Source of the DNA: Brevundimonas vesicularis
GTDB lineage: Bacteria; Pseudomonadota; Alphaproteobacteria; Caulobacterales; Caulobacteraceae
NCBI RefSeq assembly: GCF_027886425.1
Contig: NZ_CP115671.1
Span: 496,001-560,000 of the forward strand
DNA: 64,000 bases
Direction of reading: 5' to 3'
Part shown: positions 1 to 8,467 of the stretch, piece by piece
How positions within the stretch are numbered: the first letter of the stretch is position 1
How the letters are laid out: each line of letters starts with the position of its first letter
Made by a program: the position numbers and the translations under genes
Notes under the pieces: generated by a model
Seen by the model: only the letters and a program-made list of their open reading frames with translations
What the model was told of the DNA's origin: nothing
Databases searched by the model: none

Positions 1-1
1 C

Positions 2-265
2 GCCATCCGCTTCCATCTGGAGCCGGGGGTCCAGGCCTCTCTGGCGCGCGACCGGCGGTCGATCCTGCTGCGCGGCGCCTCGGGTCGGGGCTGGTGGTTC
101 AGGACCGACGGTCCGGACGTGGCCATCGAGCCCAGCGTCCATATCGACGCCGGGCTGACCCGTCGTTCGCTGCAGATCGTGGTGCGCGGCTCGGCTCGCA
201 CCGACAGCGAGACCAAGATCCGCTGGAAGCTGAGCCCGGCCGGCGCAAGCGGCGAACCGACCTGA
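2..265 (+). CDS. Heparinase II/III family protein, C-terminal fragment
   Basis: Only the last 87 codons lie in the window; the reading frame is open from the first bases and stops at TGA 263-265. The peptide begins AIRFHLEPGVQA, which resembles the beta-sandwich end of heparinase II/III-like proteins (RFHLxPxVxA), and continues with a WWFRTDG segment and a short-strand tail. Members of this family in alphaproteobacteria are predicted polysaccharide lyases or secreted sugar-processing proteins. Placement directly upstream of purH matches what I recall of related Caulobacterales chromosomes. Assignment rests on a short fragment, so the family is likely but the substrate is unknown. Confidence 0.6.
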   Translation, partial: AIRFHLEPGVQASLARDRRSILLRGASGRGWWFRTDGPDVAIEPSVHIDAGLTRRSLQIVVRGSARTDSETKIRWKLSPAGASGEPT

Positions 266-411
266 CGCGAAAGCCTGATTCACGGCGTCGATATAATCGC
301 GCAGCGATTTGATCTCTGCCGATCAGGCTCTGAAACCGTCCGTGGGGTGACGGCGAAGCGGTTTGGGTCTAGACGGCGCGCCATCCTCCCCTGCCATCAC
401 GGACGCCGCCC

Positions 412-2016
412 ATGCCCGCCGCTCCCGACTTTCCGCCCGCCCCAGACCGGGTCAAGCCGCAATGCGCCCTGATCTCTCTGTCCGACAAGGCCGGGCTGGA
501 GGACGCAGCCCGCACCCTGCACGATCTGGGCGTCGAACTGGTCTCGACCGGCGGCACGCGCGCGGCGATCGAGAAGCTGGGCCTGCCGGTCAAGGACGTG
601 GCCGATCTGACGGGCTTCCCCGAAATGATGGACGGCCGGGTCAAGACCCTGCACCCGATCGTTCACGGCGGCCTCTTGGGCGTGCGTGACGCCGCCGACC
701 ATGCCCAGGCCATGACCGACCACGGCATCGGCGCCATCGATATCGTCTGGATCGACCTCTATCCGTTCGAGAGCACCGTCGCGGCGGGCGGCACGTTCGA
801 GGCGGCGGTCGAGAACATCGACATCGGCGGCCCGGCCATGATCCGCTCGGGCTCCAAGAACCACGGCTATGTCGCCGTCGCCGTCGACGGCGAAAGCATC
901 GGCCTGATCCTTGAGGCGCTGAAGACCGAAGGCTTGACCGATCTAGCGCTGCGCAAGCGCCTGGCCGCCCGCGCCTTCGCGCGCACCGCCGCCTATGACG
1001 CCGCTGTTTCCGGCTGGTTCGCTGGCCAGATCGAGGATGCCGCCCCGACCCGCAAGTCGATCGCTGGCGCCTTGGCCCAGACCCTGCGCTATGGCGAGAA
1101 CCCGCATCAGATGGGCGCCTTTTACCGTACCGGCGAGCGCCGTCCGGGCGTGGCCTATGCCGAACAGGTCCAGGGCAAGGAACTGGGGTACAACAATATC
1201 GCCGACGCCGACGCCGCCTATGAGCTGGTGGCCGAGTTCGAACAGCCGGCCGTCGTCATCGTCAAACACGCCAACCCGTGCGGCGTGGCTGTGGGCAAGG
1301 ATCTGTCCGAAGCCTATGCCCGCGCCTTGGAATGCGACGCCGTCTCGGCCTTCGGCGGCGTGATCGCGGTCAACCGCCCGCTGAACGGCGATGACGCCCG
1401 CGCTATCACCGGCATCTTCACCGAGGTCGTCATCGCCCCCGGCGCCGACGACGAGGCCAAGGCCGTCTTCGCAGCCAAGAAGAACCTGCGTCTGCTGATC
1501 ACTGACGGCCTGCCCGACCCCCACGGTCCGGGCGAGGTGTTCCGCTCGGTTGCCGGCGGTTTCCTGGTCCAGTCGCGCGACCGGTCGCTGATCAAGCCGT
1601 CGGACCTGAAGATCGTCACCCAGCGCCAGCCGACTCCGACCGAGATCCAGGACATGCTGTTTGCCTTCACCGTCGCCAAGCACGTCAAGTCCAACGCCAT
1701 CGTCTACGCCAAGGACGGCCAGACGGCCGGCATCGGCGCCGGCCAGATGAACCGTCGCGACAGCGCCCGCATCGCTGCCATCCGCGCCCAGGAAGCCGGA
1801 GAAGCCAAGGGTCTGACCCAGTCGCTGGCCGAGGGTTCGGCGTGCGCGTCCGAAGCCTTCTTCCCCTTCGCCGACGGCCTCTTGGAAGCCGTCGCGGCTG
1901 GGGCCACGGCGGTGATCCAGCCCGGCGGCTCGATGCGAGACGCCGAGGTCATCGCCGCCGCCGACGAGAAAGGCATCGCCATGGCCTTCACCGGCGTGCG
2001 GGTCTTCAGGCACTAA
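412..2016 (+). CDS. purH: Bifunctional AICAR transformylase / IMP cyclohydrolase
   Basis: PurH carries out the last two steps of purine synthesis in the cytoplasm: formylation of AICAR with 10-formyl-THF, then ring closure to IMP. The 534-residue length is normal. An N-terminal MGS-like IMP cyclohydrolase domain (about residues 15-150, with the STGGT and GRVKTLHP motifs) is followed by the transformylase domain, which carries the KHANPCG motif with Lys285 and His286. The ATG at 412 is chosen because the conserved part starts about 15 residues in. It stands alone between the heparinase-like gene and a hydrolase, and is followed by a long-stem hairpin at 2021-2080. Confidence 0.97.
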   Translation: MPAAPDFPPAPDRVKPQCALISLSDKAGLEDAARTLHDLGVELVSTGGTRAAIEKLGLPVKDVADLTGFPEMMDGRVKTLHPIVHGGLLGVRDAADHAQAMTDHGIGAIDIVWIDLYPFESTVAAGGTFEAAVENIDIGGPAMIRSGSKNHGYVAVAVDGESIGLILEALKTEGLTDLALRKRLAARAFARTAAYDAAVSGWFAGQIEDAAPTRKSIAGALAQTLRYGENPHQMGAFYRTGERRPGVAYAEQVQGKELGYNNIADADAAYELVAEFEQPAVVIVKHANPCGVAVGKDLSEAYARALECDAVSAFGGVIAVNRPLNGDDARAITGIFTEVVIAPGADDEAKAVFAAKKNLRLLITDGLPDPHGPGEVFRSVAGGFLVQSRDRSLIKPSDLKIVTQRQPTPTEIQDMLFAFTVAKHVKSNAIVYAKDGQTAGIGAGQMNRRDSARIAAIRAQEAGEAKGLTQSLAEGSACASEAFFPFADGLLEAVAAGATAVIQPGGSMRDAEVIAAADEKGIAMAFTGVRVFRH

Positions 2017-2020
2017 TCTT

Positions 2021-2086
2021 GGAAGGAAGGGCGCTAACGCTCGACGCGCGGCATCGGACTGCTTGAGCGCCCTTCTTCCCGTTTTG
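2021..2086 (+). terminator. Probable terminator after purH
   Basis: GGAAGGAAGGGCGCT at 2021-2035 pairs with AGCGCCCTTCTTCC at 2066-2079 across a loop of about 30 bases, followed by the short T run GTTTTG. It begins five bases past the purH stop. The stem is long and nearly perfect; the loop is larger than usual and the T run short. Confidence 0.6.
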
Positions 2087-2161
2087 TAGCGCGCCTTATC
2101 GTGACTGGACGACTGCCGTCAGCCGTGATGCTCTGACGTCTTTCCCGCGTTGGAGCGTCCC

Positions 2162-3061
2162 ATGACCGTGCTGATCCGCCCCGAAGGCCAGACCGCCGAC
2201 GACCTGAAACTGAGCCGTCGAACTCTGGGCGCCTTGGGGGGCTTGCTTTTTTCCGGCTATGCGGTCGCGGCCCTGGCCAAGGAAGCCAAGCCCATCACGA
2301 CCGACGCCGAGGGCCTGTCCACCGAGACCGTGACCTATGCCGCGCCGGACGGGTTCCAGCTTCCGGCCTATGTCGCCCGGCCGGCGGGCGACGGCCCGTT
2401 CCCGGTCGTGGTGGTGGTGTCCGAGATCTTCGGCGTCCACGAATATATCCGCGACATCTGCCGCCGTCTGGCCAAGCAGGGATACGCCGCCATTGCGCCA
2501 GCCTTCTTCGTCCGGGTCGAGGATCCCGCGCCGCTGTCGGATATGCAGCGGATCATGCAGATCGTCGCGGCGGCGAACTATGAGCAGGTGATGGGCGACC
2601 TGTCGGCGACGCTGGAATGGGCCAGCCAGCAGTCGTGGTCCAAGGACGGCAAGGTCGGCATCACCGGCTACTGCTGGGGCGGCAAGGTGGTGTGGCAGGC
2701 GGCGGCCCGCTTCGCCGCCATCGGCGCGGGCGTGGCCTGGTACGGCCGCTTGGCGCCCGCCGCAGACGCCACGCCGGTTCAGATCTCATCGGGCCAACCT
2801 TGGCCGGTCGACATCGCTGACGATCTGAAAGCGCCTGTGCTCGGCCTGTATGGCGGCAAGGATCAGGGCATCCCATTGGCCAGCGTCGAACGGATGCGCG
2901 AAGCCCTGGCCCGCGCCGGCCAGACCGGCAGCCAGATCGTCGTCTATCCCGACGCCCAGCACGGCTTCCACGCCGACTACCGAGCAAGCTACTCGGAAGC
3001 AGACGCCAAGGACGGCTGGTCCAAGCTGCTGGCGACGTTCGATAAAGCGTTAAAGAATTAG
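2162..3061 (+). CDS. Dienelactone hydrolase family protein, exported
   Basis: An alpha/beta hydrolase of the dienelactone hydrolase family (299 residues). The catalytic Cys171 sits in GYCWGGK, with Asp234 in GGKDQGIP and His267 in DAQHGFH, the Cys-Asp-His triad of the family. The N-terminus carries SRRTLG followed by a hydrophobic stretch (residues 18-38), which looks like a twin-arginine signal, so the enzyme is probably exported after folding. The start is the ATG at 2162; an in-frame TTG at 2150 has no better support. Family members hydrolyse cyclic esters such as dienelactone, but many are general esterases, and nothing nearby identifies the substrate. Confidence 0.85.
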   Translation: MTVLIRPEGQTADDLKLSRRTLGALGGLLFSGYAVAALAKEAKPITTDAEGLSTETVTYAAPDGFQLPAYVARPAGDGPFPVVVVVSEIFGVHEYIRDICRRLAKQGYAAIAPAFFVRVEDPAPLSDMQRIMQIVAAANYEQVMGDLSATLEWASQQSWSKDGKVGITGYCWGGKVVWQAAARFAAIGAGVAWYGRLAPAADATPVQISSGQPWPVDIADDLKAPVLGLYGGKDQGIPLASVERMREALARAGQTGSQIVVYPDAQHGFHADYRASYSEADAKDGWSKLLATFDKALKN

Positions 3062-3115
3062 GGCGTTACTGGTGCCAAGGCTGCGGGGAGCAGCCCGAGT
3101 ATGGGAGGGTAGGGC

Positions 3116-5398
3116 GTGAACGGATTGCGGCTTCGCGGGGCGATCGTCCTGGGTATCGGCCTGCTGTTTCTGCCTCTCGCAGCGTGCGGAGGCGGTGGTG
3201 GAGGCGGTGGCGGCGGCGGCACGATCACGCCCCCCGTTCCTCCGCCCCCGCCACCCCCGCCGCCTCCCCCACCTCCGCCCCCACCACCGCCTCCACCGCC
3301 TCCGCCTCCCTCGGTCACGTCGAGCGAGTATCTGCGGAACTACGGCTTGGCCAATATGAAGGTCCAATCCGCCTGGCAGGCCGGCGCGACCGGAGCCGGC
3401 GTCACCGTCGCCGTCGTCGACTCCGGCATCGCCAATACCCTGCCCGAGTTGGACGGGCGTATCTCCAGCGCGTCGACCGATGTCGTTGTGGGGCGCAACA
3501 CCCCCTATGTGGCGTCAAGCAGTCACGGCACGCGCGTGTCGGGCGTGATCGCCTCGAACTTCAACGGGTTCGGTACGATCGGCGTGGCGTATAACTCGAC
3601 TATCCTGTCGATCCGCACCGATATCTCCGACTGCACGGACAAGAATACGGACGTCTGTTTCAGCAGTTCGGATCTGGTGCGCGCGCTGGACTACGCCGTC
3701 GCCAATGGCGTGAAGATCATCAACATGTCGTTGGGCGGCGACGGACGGTTGGGCTCGGCGTTCGAGGCGGCGCTGCTGCGCGCGGTCAACTCGGGCGCCG
3801 TGATCGTGGCTTCGTCGGGCAATGACGGAAACGCCAATCCGGGCTGGCCCGCGCGTTACGCCATCGACCCCAGGTTCGCCGGCAGCGTCATCGCGGTCGG
3901 ATCGCACGGCGCGACCGATGCGATGTCCAGCTTCTCGAACCGGGCAGGGGATACGGCGGCCGGGTATATTTCAGCGCCGGGCGAGGATGTGATCACAGGG
4001 TGTGAGGGCACGTCGTGTTGGCGCGTCAACGGCACATCCTTCTCGGCCCCGCATGTCTCCGGCGCGCTCGCTTTGCTGATGCAGGCCTTCCCCAATCTGA
4101 CGGCGCGTGCGGCTCTGGATATCTTGCTGACGACCGCACGCGACGCCGGCGATCCCGGCACCGACATCGTTTATGGGCGCGGCCTGCTGGACATGGCCCG
4201 CGCCTTCCGGCCGGCAGGGACGACCTCGACGCCGATGGCTGACGGGAGTTCCATTGTCAGCATGAGCGAACCGGGCAGCTTCGTCGGCGCCGCGTTCGGG
4301 GACGCATTCGGTCGGCAGACGGCGCTGAATACGGTGCTTTACGACGCCTACGATCGGATGTTCGCCGTCCAACTGGGCGGCGCCTATCCGACTGCGCCCA
4401 GCCGATCCTATCAGGCGGCGCCGTTCGAGCAGAATACCACGGCGACAACCAGCCTGGCCCTGCCGGGCGGCGGTCGATTGAACCTGATCGCGGCCCAATC
4501 CAGCGCCCGACCTGACCCGATCGCCCCTCGTCACGATCTGTATGATGCGCCCTGGATGGGGGACGAGCCGCGTCAGGAGGCGATGCTTGACGTCGCCACG
4601 GGCCGGATGAACTTCTCGGTCTGGCAAGGCAAGGGCGGGGCGACCTCGCCGTTCAACGGCGCGGCGGGCGACGGTTTCGCCGCCCTGGCCCAGGCCGACC
4701 ACGCCGTGCGGGGCGCCCTGCGCTTCGGCGCGGTGACGGTCTCGGGCGAAAGCGGCGGCGGCGATCGCCGTATGCCGCTGCGTCGTGTCGAGCAGGACGC
4801 CTCGACCTATAGTCGCGCGGCGATCGGATGGCGCGGAGCGGAGGGCGGTCTGTCGTTCAGCGTCGGCGCCTTGGATGAACGGCTCGGGCCTTTGGGCGCC
4901 TTCCTGCCGGGCGGATCCGACTTCGCCCTGCCCTCACGGACCAGCTTCTATGCCTTTGGCGGCGACTGGACCCTGCGACCGGGCCTGCGTCTGATCGGCG
5001 AGGCGGGAATGGGGGCGACTCAAATCGAGGGTCGGTTCCTGTCGATGGATCAGGCGGCGATCAGTTCGAATTGGCGGCTGGGGCTCTTGACGGGCTGTTC
5101 GATGATCTGTGACCGGATCAGCTTCACCCTGGCTCAGCCGCTCAGGATCGAGCGCGGAACCTTCTCGGCCATGCTGGCGGACGTGCCGGTCGAATATTTC
5201 GATCCGCTGACCTATTCGCGCCGCAGCTTCTCGGCGACGCCCAGCGGCCGCCAGATCGACTTTATCCTCGGTGGCGAGCGTCGGCTGTGGGATGGGTCCA
5301 GCATGACGCTGCAAGCAGTCGCCAGCCGCGAGCCGCGCCATGTCGCAGACGCGCCGCCGGAGTTCGCCTTGATCGGAGCCTGGCGGCGTCAGTTCTGA
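3116..5398 (+). CDS. Subtilisin-like S8 serine protease, surface lipoprotein with Gly/Pro tract
   Basis: A 760-residue secreted protease. The GTG start at 3116 follows GGGAGG. Residues 1-24 form a lipoprotein signal ending in the lipobox LAAC; Cys24 would be lipidated. Eleven glycines (25-35) and then 24 consecutive prolines (42-65) follow directly, forming a low-complexity linker. The S8 catalytic domain has Asp102 in VAVVDSGI, His137 in SSHGTRVSG and Ser308 in NGTSFSAPHVSG. Residues about 400-760 form a C-terminal region ending in Arg-Arg-Gln-Phe; the terminal Phe and repeated short strands recall autotransporter-like proteins, but I see no clear barrel signature. It probably acts at the outer membrane or cell surface; the substrate is unknown. 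It converges on grpE with a 24-base gap. Confidence 0.88.
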   Translation: MNGLRLRGAIVLGIGLLFLPLAACGGGGGGGGGGGTITPPVPPPPPPPPPPPPPPPPPPPPPPPPSVTSSEYLRNYGLANMKVQSAWQAGATGAGVTVAVVDSGIANTLPELDGRISSASTDVVVGRNTPYVASSSHGTRVSGVIASNFNGFGTIGVAYNSTILSIRTDISDCTDKNTDVCFSSSDLVRALDYAVANGVKIINMSLGGDGRLGSAFEAALLRAVNSGAVIVASSGNDGNANPGWPARYAIDPRFAGSVIAVGSHGATDAMSSFSNRAGDTAAGYISAPGEDVITGCEGTSCWRVNGTSFSAPHVSGALALLMQAFPNLTARAALDILLTTARDAGDPGTDIVYGRGLLDMARAFRPAGTTSTPMADGSSIVSMSEPGSFVGAAFGDAFGRQTALNTVLYDAYDRMFAVQLGGAYPTAPSRSYQAAPFEQNTTATTSLALPGGGRLNLIAAQSSARPDPIAPRHDLYDAPWMGDEPRQEAMLDVATGRMNFSVWQGKGGATSPFNGAAGDGFAALAQADHAVRGALRFGAVTVSGESGGGDRRMPLRRVEQDASTYSRAAIGWRGAEGGLSFSVGALDERLGPLGAFLPGGSDFALPSRTSFYAFGGDWTLRPGLRLIGEAGMGATQIEGRFLSMDQAAISSNWRLGLLTGCSMICDRISFTLAQPLRIERGTFSAMLADVPVEYFDPLTYSRRSFSATPSGRQIDFILGGERRLWDGSSMTLQAVASREPRHVADAPPEFALIGAWRRQF

Positions 5399-5422
5399 CC
5401 GACGCCGCCTGACGACTGCGGA

Positions 5423-6058
5423 TCAGGCCTTGCCGTCGAAGGCCTGGCCGTCGGCGGCGGGGGCGGCACCATACGGGTTGGGAGCCTGGGCGCCGGATCC
5501 CTTGGCGGCGACGACCACCATGGCGGGGCGGACGGTGCGACCGAACAGTTCGAAGCCGGACTGCATGGTCTGGATCACCGATCCGCCGGGCACGGTCTCG
5601 GACGGCTGTTCCATCATCGCCTGGTGCAGGTGGGGGTTAAAGGCCTCGCCGGCCTGGGGCGCGACGCGCTTCAGGCCGTTGGCGTCGAAGGCTTGCAGCA
5701 GCGCCTTCTGCGTCAGTTCCAACCCGGTCACCAGACCGGCGGTCGCGCCCTCGGCGTCCTTGGGCGCAGCCATCAGGGCGCGTTCCAGATTGTCGGCGAC
5801 GCCCAGCAGGTCCTTGGCGAAGCGCTGGATGGCGAAGGCGCGGGCGTCGTTCTGCTGCGTCTCCGAACGGCGCTTCAGATTCTCCATCTCGGCGGCGACG
5901 CGCAGGGCGCGGTCCTTCCATTCGTCACGCTCGGCGATCACGGCGTCCAGCGGCGCCAGATCGTCTGAAGGATGGGCGTCCAGGCCGTGTTCGGCGTTGG
6001 TTTCGGCCATGTCGGCGTCCACGGCGTTCAGTTCGTCGTTAAGGGGCTTGTCGCTCAC
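5423..6058 (-). CDS. grpE: Nucleotide exchange factor GrpE
   Basis: GrpE (211 residues) releases ADP from DnaK in the cytoplasmic heat-shock chaperone cycle. An acidic N-terminus is followed by a long helix (about 40-110, with WKDRALRVAAEMENLKRR), where the dimer forms, and a C-terminal beta domain with NPHLHQAM and GFELFGRTVRPAMVVV. The ATG start overlaps the hrcA stop by 4 bases, so translation is probably coupled. The hrcA-grpE order is the usual one in Caulobacterales; dnaKJ is not in the window. Confidence 0.96.
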   Translation of the reverse strand: MSDKPLNDELNAVDADMAETNAEHGLDAHPSDDLAPLDAVIAERDEWKDRALRVAAEMENLKRRSETQQNDARAFAIQRFAKDLLGVADNLERALMAAPKDAEGATAGLVTGLELTQKALLQAFDANGLKRVAPQAGEAFNPHLHQAMMEQPSETVPGGSVIQTMQSGFELFGRTVRPAMVVVAAKGSGAQAPNPYGAAPAADGQAFDGKA

Positions 6059-7155
6059 TTGTCGTTCCCGTCCAGCATCCGGCCCAGCACCCGGGCGGTA
6101 TAGTCCACCAACGGAATGACACGGGCGTAGTTCAGTCTTGCGGGGCCTATGACGCCGATGGCGCCAAGAACCCGCTGTCGGCCGCTCATATAGGGCGCCG
6201 CGATCACGGCGGAACCCGAAAGTGAAAACAACCGTGTCTCGGCGCCGATGAAAATGCGCACGCCTTGGGCCGCATCGACGCCGTCCAGCAGGCCGATCAG
6301 CTGTTCCTTCTGCTCCAGATCATCGAAAAGGACGCGGACCCGCTCCAGATCGGCCAAGCCTTCCCGGTCCTGAAGCAGGTTGGCGCGACCCCGCACGATC
6401 AGGGCGCGCTCGCGATCCTGGCCGCCGGACCACGCAGCGAATCCGTCCTCGACCAGGCGGGCGGCGGTCTGGTCCAGTTCACGCCGTGCGATTTCCAACT
6501 CCTGGGTCATCTCTCGCTTGGCGTCGGCGAAGGGGCGGCCGCGCAGGCGAGCGTTCAGGAAGTTGGAGGCCTCGACCAGGGTCGAAGGCGTGACGCCGGC
6601 CGACAGGGTCATGATGCGGTTTTCGACCGTGCCGTCGTCGGCGACGATGACGGCCAGGGCCTGATCGCCGCCCAAGGCGACGAACTCGACATGTTTGACG
6701 CCGGAATCACGGACCGGGCTCGATACGACGCCCGCGCCGCCGGCCAGGCCCGACAGCAGGTTCGAGGCCTCGTCCAAGGCGGACTCGAAGTTCCGGCCGC
6801 GCCCGGCGAGCCGCCCGTCGATCTCGCGACGCTCTTCCTTGGTCAGGTCGCCGACCTCCAGCAGGCCATCGACGAACAGGCGCAGGCCCGCGTGGGTGGG
6901 AATCCGCCCGGCCGAGGTGTGGGGCGCCGCCAGCAGGCCCGCAAGGGTCAGATCCTGCATGGTGTTGCGGATCGAGGCAGGCGACAGCGCGATACCGCCC
7001 AGCGACAGGGTCCGCGACCCGACCGGCTCGCCGGTCTCCAGATAGGATTCCACGATGCGACGGAAGATGTCGCGCGCCCGCGCATCCAGCCCCGCCAGAC
7101 CCGCGAGGGACTGACCGGCGTCGAACGGTGGGTTTTTCGGGGCATACAGGCTCAC
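6055..7155 (-). CDS. hrcA: Heat-inducible transcription repressor HrcA
   Basis: HrcA (366 residues) represses chaperone operons by binding CIRCE elements. An N-terminal winged-helix region (about 20-110, with YLETGEPVGSRTL and SPASIRNTMQDL) is followed by the HrcA core and the dimerisation region. The start is the GTG at 7155; the conserved DNA-binding part begins about 25 residues later. The gene is divergent from rph with only 60 bases between the two starts, so both promoters must lie in that gap. I saw no CIRCE inverted repeat (TTAGCACTC-N9-GAGTGCTAA) upstream, which fits its known main targets being groESL rather than itself in Caulobacter. Confidence 0.96.
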   Translation of the reverse strand: MSLYAPKNPPFDAGQSLAGLAGLDARARDIFRRIVESYLETGEPVGSRTLSLGGIALSPASIRNTMQDLTLAGLLAAPHTSAGRIPTHAGLRLFVDGLLEVGDLTKEERREIDGRLAGRGRNFESALDEASNLLSGLAGGAGVVSSPVRDSGVKHVEFVALGGDQALAVIVADDGTVENRIMTLSAGVTPSTLVEASNFLNARLRGRPFADAKREMTQELEIARRELDQTAARLVEDGFAAWSGGQDRERALIVRGRANLLQDREGLADLERVRVLFDDLEQKEQLIGLLDGVDAAQGVRIFIGAETRLFSLSGSAVIAAPYMSGRQRVLGAIGVIGPARLNYARVIPLVDYTARVLGRMLDGNDK

Positions 7156-7215
7156 GGTTTCAGGATAAGCACCGCGGCCTCAGCTTCCAAGGTCAGACTT
7201 CCAAGGATCCCTCCC

Positions 7216-7941
7216 ATGCGCCATTCGCAACGCACCGATGATCAACTGCGTCCCGTGACCATCGAGACCGGCGTCAACCGCTATGCCGAGGGCTCGTGCC
7301 TGATCAGCTTCGGGAATACCAAGGTGCTGGTGACCGCCTCGATCGAGGACAAGGTGCCGGGCTGGATGCGCAACTCGGGTCAGGGATGGGTGACGGCCGA
7401 ATACGGCATGCTGCCGCGCGCCACCCACACGCGCGGCCGTCGTGAAGCCGCCGCCGGCAAACAGTCGGGCCGCACCCAGGAAATCCAGCGGCTGATCGGT
7501 CGCTCCCTGCGCGCCGTGGTGGACCTGAAGGCGCTCGGCGAACGTCAGGTGCTGATCGACTGCGACGTCATCCAGGCCGACGGCGGCACCCGCACGGCGT
7601 CGATCACCGGCGCCTGGGTCGCAATGAGCCTGGCCCTGAACTATCTGCGCGACGAGGGCGTGCTGAAGGCCGATCCGATCACGGATCAGGTGGCGGCCGT
7701 GTCGTGCGGCGTCTGCGACGGCGTTCCGCTGCTGGACCTGGATTACGAAGAGGACTCCGAGGCCGAGGCGGACTCGAACTTCGTCCTGACCGGCTCGGGC
7801 CAGATCGTCGAGGTCCAGGCCACGGGCGAGAAGCGCGGCTTCTCGCGCGCCGAGTTCGACCGGCTCTTCTCGCTGGCCGAGATCGGCTGCACCGAACTGT
7901 TCGCCCTGCAGAAGGCGGCCCTGGCGGCGGTGAAGCGATAG
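7216..7941 (+). CDS. rph: Ribonuclease PH
   Basis: RNase PH trims the 3' ends of tRNA precursors by phosphorolysis in the cytoplasm. At 241 residues it has the normal length. The frame stays open far upstream, but the protein begins at ATG 7216 (MRHSQRTDDQLRPV), where the conserved family start lies. Typical motifs are EGSCLISFGNTKVLVTAS, GWVTAEYGMLPRAT and the phosphate-binding SGRTQEIQRLIGRSLR segment. It is divergent from hrcA, an arrangement seen often in alphaproteobacteria. Confidence 0.96.
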   Translation: MRHSQRTDDQLRPVTIETGVNRYAEGSCLISFGNTKVLVTASIEDKVPGWMRNSGQGWVTAEYGMLPRATHTRGRREAAAGKQSGRTQEIQRLIGRSLRAVVDLKALGERQVLIDCDVIQADGGTRTASITGAWVAMSLALNYLRDEGVLKADPITDQVAAVSCGVCDGVPLLDLDYEEDSEAEADSNFVLTGSGQIVEVQATGEKRGFSRAEFDRLFSLAEIGCTELFALQKAALAAVKR

Positions 7942-8005
7942 GGGGTTTCACCTCGGGGCGCGGACGGGCATCCTCGTCCGGTCAGTCCTGACCGGAGACA
8001 AGTCG

Positions 8006-8467
8006 ATGCGTCGATCCCCCTGGCTTTCGATGGCCGCCTGCGTTCTGTTGATGGCCGGATGTCAGCGCGCTGATCCAGCCGATCAGCCTGCGTCCGGAGA
8101 CACGGCGGCGCGCAGCGACGTCATCGACGCGGTTCCACTGGCGCCGGATGCTCCGCCGCCTGCCCCGCCCGCCAAGCCGGCGGCTGCGGAGAAGGAAGCG
8201 ACCAAACCGGCCGGGGACGTCGAGGCCAGCATTCCCGAAGGACCGGACATGCCCGCTCAGCCGGTGCCGATCAGCGAGGTCCCCTGTCGCGAAGCCATCG
8301 GCGCCGCCGCCTCAGCCCGGTTGGTCGAGCGCTGCATCCAAGTCAGCCCGGCGACCCGCCCGCCCTGCAACGCCGCCAACCCCTGCGACCTGATCCAGGG
8401 GGAGATCGACCGCTCCTGCAAACTGTGGGCACGCGACGGCGACCCGCCGGCGGCGTGCAAGCCCTAG
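8006..8467 (+). CDS. Small Cys-rich lipoprotein of unknown function
   Basis: A 153-residue protein with a lipoprotein signal: MRRSPWLSMAACVLLMAGC, lipobox LMAGC, with Cys19 as the lipidation site. A Pro/Ala-rich spacer (about 45-85) leads to a C-terminal domain of about 65 residues with six cysteines (PCREA, ERCIQ, RPPCNAANPC, RSCKL, AACKP), which could form disulfides in the periplasm. GGAG stands upstream of the ATG. I do not recognise the family. Its TAG stop shares the CTAG at 8464-8467 with the convergent glmM. Confidence 0.8.
   Translation: MRRSPWLSMAACVLLMAGCQRADPADQPASGDTAARSDVIDAVPLAPDAPPPAPPAKPAAAEKEATKPAGDVEASIPEGPDMPAQPVPISEVPCREAIGAAASARLVERCIQVSPATRPPCNAANPCDLIQGEIDRSCKLWARDGDPPAACKP

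Noticed and set aside
6265..7215. A long open frame upstream of and in phase with rph
   Set aside because: It is antisense to hrcA; the conserved RNase PH start is at 7216 and the upstream peptide looks like a GC-shadow.
7156..7215. CIRCE element between hrcA and rph
   Set aside because: No TTAGCACTC-like inverted repeat with nine-base spacing was found in the gap.
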